Part shown: in pieces, positions 6,568-9,693 of the stretch | Layout of the letters: every line of letters starts with the position of its first letter | How positions within the stretch are numbered: position 1 is the stretch's first letter | Assembly: GCA_030613665.1 (NCBI GenBank) | Contig: JAUWLN010000062.1 | Coordinates: 1-9,693 of the forward strand | Length of the DNA: 9,693 bases | Direction: 5' to 3' | Source of the DNA: Dehalococcoidia bacterium | GTDB lineage: Bacteria; Chloroflexota; Dehalococcoidia; Dehalococcoidales; RBG-16-60-22 | Program-made: the position numbers and the translations under genes | The notes under the pieces: model-generated | Database searches by the model: none | What the model was told of the DNA's origin: nothing | The model's input: the letters and a program-made list of their open reading frames with translations, nothing else

Positions 6568-8145
6568 TTAGAGCGGGTTAGGAATGGTAAGCATTCCTCC
6601 TGTTGACTCATCACTTCCTATGGGTAGATACAAGGGTTGCGTGCCCTCGTATGCGAAGCTCCAGTCGCCATACTGGTCAATCGAGGGGCCTGGGAGAACC
6701 ATTGGCCAGATGCCTACCTTCTTGCCTGCGCTAGCAATTTCCTGCCACTGGGCGCCAATGCCGGTCATAAGACCGGGACCGTAGACAAGGTCATGGGCGA
6801 TGTGTGGTTGTTGAACACCAGAAACAAACCCGCACAGCCAGTCATTCGCGTTATAAGTATAGCTGTAAGAGTCTATATCATACCACTCTCTTACCTGTGT
6901 CTCGTCGAGGCCGTATAGCTCACCCGGTGTTATATTGAGAGCCGGCATCTGATAATAGGCGATCTCGGGGGAAGCTACGCTGTCCGTGTTGGAATTGGCC
7001 GGGTCTTCCAGCCAGTCAACGAGGTCGTCACTGTCGAGTGAGTCCGTTTCGTCGATGGCCTTGCAGACATGCTTGACGGCATCGTAGGTACCCGCAGTAT
7101 AGACCGGATAACGGCCGGTCCTGGTCATGAAAGCCTCAAACCAATCATGTGTTAAGGGGGTAATATTCAGGCCATCCGCCCAGGTATCCAGCAGGACTTC
7201 ACCCTTACATGTTCCACCGGTGTTCGCCCAGTGACTAATCTGCTGGGCGGGCACATTGATGCCTATCGACATGGCGGGTATTCCTAGGCTGTTTTTCTGT
7301 ATGGAGTAGACAGCGCCGACCGACCCAGAAAACGCGGTGAAGATGATGTGAGGATCGCGGGACGCTATATCCGATAGCTCGGAGGAAATGTCGGCTGCCG
7401 TAGGAGAAACCAGCGTTGTGCCGGTGACGTTAAAGCCCGACAAGGGCAGGTAATACTGGGCAGCTGGTACCATTCCCGCGCACCATGCCGCGTTCTCCAT
7501 AAGTATTTCTACCCTGGGCAAGCCGCCTACCGCGAGGCTTATTTTATAGGCATCCTGCACGTAAGGCGGATGCATTCCTTCTATACCTGCCAGTGTCGCC
7601 TTGAGGGTTCCACCGACTGTGGCTGTCATCCTGATACAGCTCTTGACCAAAAAGGTCTCATTGTAGGGCGTGCCCTTGAACCAGTACTTGTAGGTCTCAT
7701 AGTCGGTGACCACGCTGAACTGTAGAGCCCCTGTGGCCGCACCGCAGTTCATGAACAGCACCTCTGCGTCAATAGCCGCATCGCGGTAAACTGAAACAAC
7801 TTCTGTTCGGAAACCGCCGACACAGAAGGTGATGTCGTCTATGATGGCGTTGAGATTCGTTGTGCCAGTAGAACCATCTTCACCTTCGGTGGCTTCTTCG
7901 GTTTCCACCTGGATTACCTCAACGTCATACGACGTTGCCCCGACATCTACCCCACCAGCGGCGTTGATTTCTTGGGCTGCCATTTGGGCGCCGTCCCAGT
8001 GATTTTGACCCTGAAGGTCAGAAAATGGTCCAGTTACGGCGATCTTGATAATATTCTCCGGTTCCGGTTCTTCGCCTTCACAGCCGGGCAGGACCAAGCC
8101 TATCACCAGCAGACTGGCGATAATCAGAAAAATAATCTTTTTCAA
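6568..8145 (-). CDS. LivK-like ABC transporter substrate-binding lipoprotein
   Basis: This is a 525-aa extracytoplasmic binding protein of the type I periplasmic-binding fold (Peripla_BP_6/LivK group). The start codon is TTG at 8145, chosen because AAGGAGGTTGAT lies immediately upstream. The N-terminus MKKIIFLIIASLLVIGLVLPGC is a lipoprotein signal with lipobox LPGC and lipidated Cys22, then an acidic Glu/Pro linker. The mature part opens IKIAVTGPFSDLQGQNHWDG, the family first strand, followed by AAQEINAAGG. ADISSELSDIASRDPHIIF and YTAGTYDAVKHVCKAID are also typical. It is well over 100 residues longer than classic LivK (about 350-400 aa), with an extra Trp/Tyr-rich C-terminal region. It has its own promoter, long leader and strong terminator, as expected for an importer subunit made in excess. 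The ligand is unknown: amino acid, amide or organic acid. Confidence 0.9.
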   Translation of the reverse strand: MKKIIFLIIASLLVIGLVLPGCEGEEPEPENIIKIAVTGPFSDLQGQNHWDGAQMAAQEINAAGGVDVGATSYDVEVIQVETEEATEGEDGSTGTTNLNAIIDDITFCVGGFRTEVVSVYRDAAIDAEVLFMNCGAATGALQFSVVTDYETYKYWFKGTPYNETFLVKSCIRMTATVGGTLKATLAGIEGMHPPYVQDAYKISLAVGGLPRVEILMENAAWCAGMVPAAQYYLPLSGFNVTGTTLVSPTAADISSELSDIASRDPHIIFTAFSGSVGAVYSIQKNSLGIPAMSIGINVPAQQISHWANTGGTCKGEVLLDTWADGLNITPLTHDWFEAFMTRTGRYPVYTAGTYDAVKHVCKAIDETDSLDSDDLVDWLEDPANSNTDSVASPEIAYYQMPALNITPGELYGLDETQVREWYDIDSYSYTYNANDWLCGFVSGVQQPHIAHDLVYGPGLMTGIGAQWQEIASAGKKVGIWPMVLPGPSIDQYGDWSFAYEGTQPLYLPIGSDESTGGMLTIPNPL

Positions 8146-8148
8146 TGT

Positions 8149-8160
8149 ATCAACCTCCTT
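8149..8160 (-). promoter_or_regulatory. Near-perfect ribosome binding site selecting a TTG start
   Basis: AAGGAGGTTGAT on the minus strand is close to the full complement of the 16S rRNA 3' end. It sits a few bases upstream of TTG 8145, the first codon of the lipoprotein signal. No ATG or GTG lies in a comparable position. Confidence 0.8.
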
Positions 8161-8185
8161 TTAATTTTTGTAGTTGCTTGATTTA

Positions 8186-8257
8186 TCAAGCCACTCTTTG
8201 TTGGTTGCTGTAGTAAACCGGTCGACCTCCAGTTGCCTCCAGCATCCCGATCTTCAT
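8186..8257 (-). CDS. Possible 23-codon leader mini-ORF
   Basis: ATG at 8257 opens MKIGMLEATGG and ends with TGA at 8186-8188, inside the 8176-8191 hairpin and about 40 nt before the binding-protein start. The nearest ribosome-like site is AGGGG about 6 nt upstream. A better AAAGGAGGTGG lies too far away, at about 19 nt. It has no recognisable domain and may be chance. Confidence 0.2.
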   Translation of the reverse strand: MKIGMLEATGGRPVYYSNQQRVA

Positions 8258-8359
8258 ATACTACCCCTATAAACCACCTCCTTTCGTTTTCCCGGTCTCC
8301 TTGTTTTAGTTTCCTGTCGTAGCAAGCAAAGCAGGGAAGACCAAAAAACTAGCTGAAAA

Positions 8360-8410
8360 TTAGACTTTTCGACCAACTCTGATGGTCATTGTCACCATGG
8401 CTGCCTCCAT
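8360..8410 (-). CDS. Possible 16-codon leader mini-ORF
   Basis: ATG at 8410 (or in-frame ATG at 8398, preceded by GGAGG at 5 nt) reads MEAAMVTMTIRVGRKV and ends in TAA. It starts some 35 nt after the predicted transcription start and follows a run of three GGAGG motifs. It has no homology I recognise. A translated leader peptide is possible but unproven. Confidence 0.2.
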   Translation of the reverse strand: MEAAMVTMTIRVGRKV

Positions 8411-8451
8411 ATCCTCCAGAGCCTCCTTTTTTTCCTAACACACCGCTTTAG

Positions 8452-8480
8452 TTTATACCTTGCCTGCCAGTCTTTGTCAA
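8452..8480 (-). promoter_or_regulatory. Near-consensus sigma70 promoter for the binding-protein gene
   Basis: On the minus strand a perfect TTGACA (8480-8475) is followed by exactly 17 nt and TATAAA (8457-8452), five of six -10 bases. It is the strongest promoter in the window by consensus and fits high expression of a binding protein. It predicts a start near 8445 and a roughly 300-nt leader. Between it and the repeats (8481-8644) I see no gene or clear signal. Confidence 0.68.
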
Positions 8481-8644
8481 GCACCTTATCCCTCGTGTGT
8501 CTTTACTCTCCTCCTTTTCTTAATACTTGAAGTGTAACACATAAATGTTAAAATGCCGTTAAAATTTAGGCAGAAGGGGCAATTTTTTGAAAACCGGGCA
8601 ACTCTATTTTCCCCCTCACCTGCCCGCATCGCGAGCCCTTTCCC

Positions 8645-8719
8645 TGTCATTGCGAGCGAAGCGCGGCAATCTCTGCCCCCAGTGAGATTGCTTCGGCACT
8701 AGCGTGTCTCGCAAAGACA
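8645..8719. repeat. GTCATTGCGAG-type palindromic dispersed repeat
   Basis: The outer arms TGTCATTGCGAG (8645-8656) and CTCGCAAAGACA (8708-8719) pair with one mismatch. The inner arms GCAATCTC (8666-8673) and GAGATTGC (8684-8691) pair perfectly. The whole matches, from memory, a family of dispersed intergenic palindromes seen in many bacterial genomes. It carries no coding capacity. Confidence 0.75.
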
Positions 8720-8729
8720 TGAAGGAAGG

Positions 8730-8768
8730 CGTCATTGGGAGCACCTGGAAGGTGCGTGGCAATCCCAT
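8730..8768. repeat. Degenerate second copy of the GTCATTG repeat
   Basis: The stretch begins CGTCATTGGGAGCACC and ends GTGGCAATCCCA, echoing the GTCATTGCGAG and CGGCAATCTC halves of the neighbouring repeat. A 5-bp GCACC/GGTGC hairpin (8741-8755) forms its centre. The match is partial, so it is called a decayed copy. Confidence 0.45.
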
Positions 8769-8790
8769 TGGCTAAATTCCAAACGCAATT

Positions 8791-8852
8791 GTAGTGCGAC
8801 CTTTTAAGGTCGTACAATCCCACCCTGGCACGAGACTAAAGCCTCGCACTAC
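8791..8852 (-). repeat. 62-bp palindromic intergenic repeat, copy 2 (inverted)
   Basis: Read on the minus strand this is the same unit as 4200-4261, with five mismatches and no gaps. It has the same GTAGTGCGA/TCGCACTAC ends and internal hairpins. Flanking sequence also matches copy 1: CTAAATTCCAAACGCAATT (8772-8790) and the AAAATTCAAAGGTCAAAA side. It follows the stop of the RCC1-repeat gene and may help end that transcript. Confidence 0.85.
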
Positions 8853-8912
8853 ATTTTTGACCTTTGAATTTTGTTTAGGATTTGGTGTAGGCAAAGGGGA
8901 AAAGGGCTCAAT

Positions 8913-9693
8913 TCAGCGTCCTTTGGTCCGGGCAAGTCTTTTTTTACGCACGAAGAAAATCACCAGCCCCACTACCACCGCTGCTATAATCCCACCAAGG
9001 AGAGCCCAATTGACTGGTGGTTTCTCCTCAAAGTTAGCCGTTATGGAATAGTTGTCGTTCATGGTAATGGTGATTTTGGCAGCATTAACATTGGCAATGG
9101 TGCCTAAATCGCCAGTCCAGTTGACAAAGCGGTAGCCATCCCCAGGCTTGGCTTCCAAGTTGAGCATCCTACCAGGATAATAGGAGAAAGATCCTTCACC
9201 CGGTCGAGTTACCTCACCACCGGTGGTGCTAGAGATGGTAAGGTAGAAGGCGGTACTTCCCAGGTTCCATTTGGCAAGCTCGACTTCGAGGCCTGCAGCG
9301 ACCACGGTGCCATCGGAATTAAGCTCCACCGTGTGATAGCTGCCTGTGGCTACCTTGATGATATCCACCCAGTTGCTGACATCACATTGTCCTTCGTCGT
9401 TCAATCCCACGGCGACCAGGGTACCATCAGAATTAACCCCCACCGTGTGACCGTAGCCTGCGGCGACCTGAATTATGTCCGTCCAGCTGCCGACATCACA
9501 CTGACCGTAGTCCTTATATCCCACGGCAACCATGGTCCCCTCGGAGCTAACCCCCACCGTGTGACCCCAGCCTCCGGCAACCTGGGCGATGTCCACCCAG
9601 TCGCTGACATCGCACTGACCGATTTCATTGTTCCCCGTGGCGACCACGGTACTATCGGCTTTAAGTCCCACCGTGTGACTATAGCCTGTGGCG
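8913..9693 (-). CDS. RCC1-repeat surface protein with InlB-like domain and C-terminal membrane anchor, 5' end outside window
   Basis: The frame is open through the right edge, so only the C-terminal ~260 residues are seen. A GTG at 9671 lies inside a repeat (HTVG) and is not the true start. The visible order is: RCC1-like repeats of exactly 38 aa with the theme VAxGxxHTVGxxSDGTxVAVG...GQCDVxxWxDI; a last, degenerate repeat; a beta-rich module at about 9245-9024 (TGGEVTRPGEGSFSYYPG, LEAKPGDGYRFVNWTGD, ITANFEE) that fits the divergent InlB B-repeat family; one membrane helix WALLGGIIAAVVVGLVIFF (9008-8952); and a basic RKKRLARTKGR tail. This predicts an externally displayed beta-propeller held by a C-terminal helix. 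Such proteins are of unknown function, perhaps adhesion or protein binding. No link to the transporter is evident. Confidence 0.85.
   Translation of the reverse strand, partial: ATGYSHTVGLKADSTVVATGNNEIGQCDVSDWVDIAQVAGGWGHTVGVSSEGTMVAVGYKDYGQCDVGSWTDIIQVAAGYGHTVGVNSDGTLVAVGLNDEGQCDVSNWVDIIKVATGSYHTVELNSDGTVVAAGLEVELAKWNLGSTAFYLTISSTTGGEVTRPGEGSFSYYPGRMLNLEAKPGDGYRFVNWTGDLGTIANVNAAKITITMNDNYSITANFEEKPPVNWALLGGIIAAVVVGLVIFFVRKKRLARTKGR
9331..9693 (-). repeat. 114-bp coding tandem repeat of the RCC1-like units
   Basis: The GTGTGA landmark (HT codons on the minus strand) recurs at 9331, 9445, 9559 and 9673, exactly 114 bp apart, each period coding 38 aa. Copies differ at many third positions, so they are not recent duplications. 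The array continues beyond the window. Confidence 0.88.

Larger units (their letters stand above)
8146..8445 (-). other. Long structured 5' leader of the binding-protein mRNA
   Basis: About 300 nt separate the predicted transcription start from the TTG start. The leader shows three GGAGG motifs at an exact 9-nt pitch (minus strand; plus positions 8422-8426, 8413-8417 and 8404-8408). It has a possible stem closing GGTCT with AGACC (8294-8342). A 7-bp hairpin, GCTTGAT with ATCAAGC (8176-8191), lies just before the gene's ribosome site. Two mini-ORFs are listed separately. I do not recognise a known riboswitch class. Confidence 0.4.

Noticed and set aside
8794..9107. Two overlapping plus-strand frames (85 and 78 aa) over the repeat and RCC1 3' end
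   Set aside because: They run through the non-coding 62-bp repeat or antisense to the RCC1 gene, and have no ribosome site.
9669..9671. GTG as start codon of the RCC1-repeat gene
   Set aside because: It encodes the Val of a repeat HTVG, and the repeat continues in frame upstream to the window edge.
9331..9693. Regular 114-bp spacing as a CRISPR-like array
   Set aside because: The repeats are in frame, code for RCC1-like units and diverge at third positions. There are no short identical repeats with unique spacers.

Overview
This window looks like a chromosomal piece of an uncultured anaerobic bacterium, most likely a Chloroflexota (Dehalococcoidia-like) member. That assignment is an inference. 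It rests on the liv-type transporter paired with an acyl-CoA ligase and thiolase, the lipoprotein signal on the binding protein, the RCC1-repeat/InlB-like surface protein, and the dispersed GTCATTGCGAG and GTAGTGCGAGG intergenic repeats. Base composition is near balanced and starts are often TTG or GTG. Nothing here fixes the taxon.

Layout from left to right. (1) 1-592, minus: N-terminal half of a thiolase, cut by the window edge. (2) 593-839: intergenic region with two back-to-back sigma70-type promoters, one for each flanking gene. (3) 840-4069, plus: tightly packed operon of an AMP-forming acyl-CoA ligase, livG and livF (1-nt gap, then an 8-nt overlap). (4) 4070-4297: convergent gap with a 62-bp palindromic repeat and its extended flanks. 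(5) 4298-6278, minus: livM and livH, 1 nt apart, with their own promoter. LivM ends in an unusual Cys4 zinc-ribbon motif. (6) 6479-6518: strong intrinsic terminator, then 6568-8145, minus: a long lipoprotein substrate-binding protein of the LivK/branched-chain-amino-acid type. (7) 8146-8912: a roughly 300-nt leader with a consensus promoter, two possible mini-ORFs and hairpins, followed by a repeat cluster that includes a second, inverted copy of the 62-bp repeat. (8) 8913-9693, minus: C-terminal part of a membrane-anchored RCC1-repeat protein, open at the right edge.

Together the genes give a complete ABC importer (binding protein, two permeases, two ATPases) co-located with a ligase and a thiolase. 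The economical reading is import of a carboxylic acid (fatty, branched or aromatic), CoA activation by the ligase, and thiolytic or beta-oxidation-type breakdown. Amino-acid import cannot be excluded. The most interesting structural point is that the transporter is split into two convergent halves, and the livM-livH-binding-protein half is bracketed by an inverted pair of the 62-bp repeat. Re-inverting that segment would give a co-directional ligase-livG-livF-SBP-livH-livM order, so a past or reversible inversion is a testable hypothesis.
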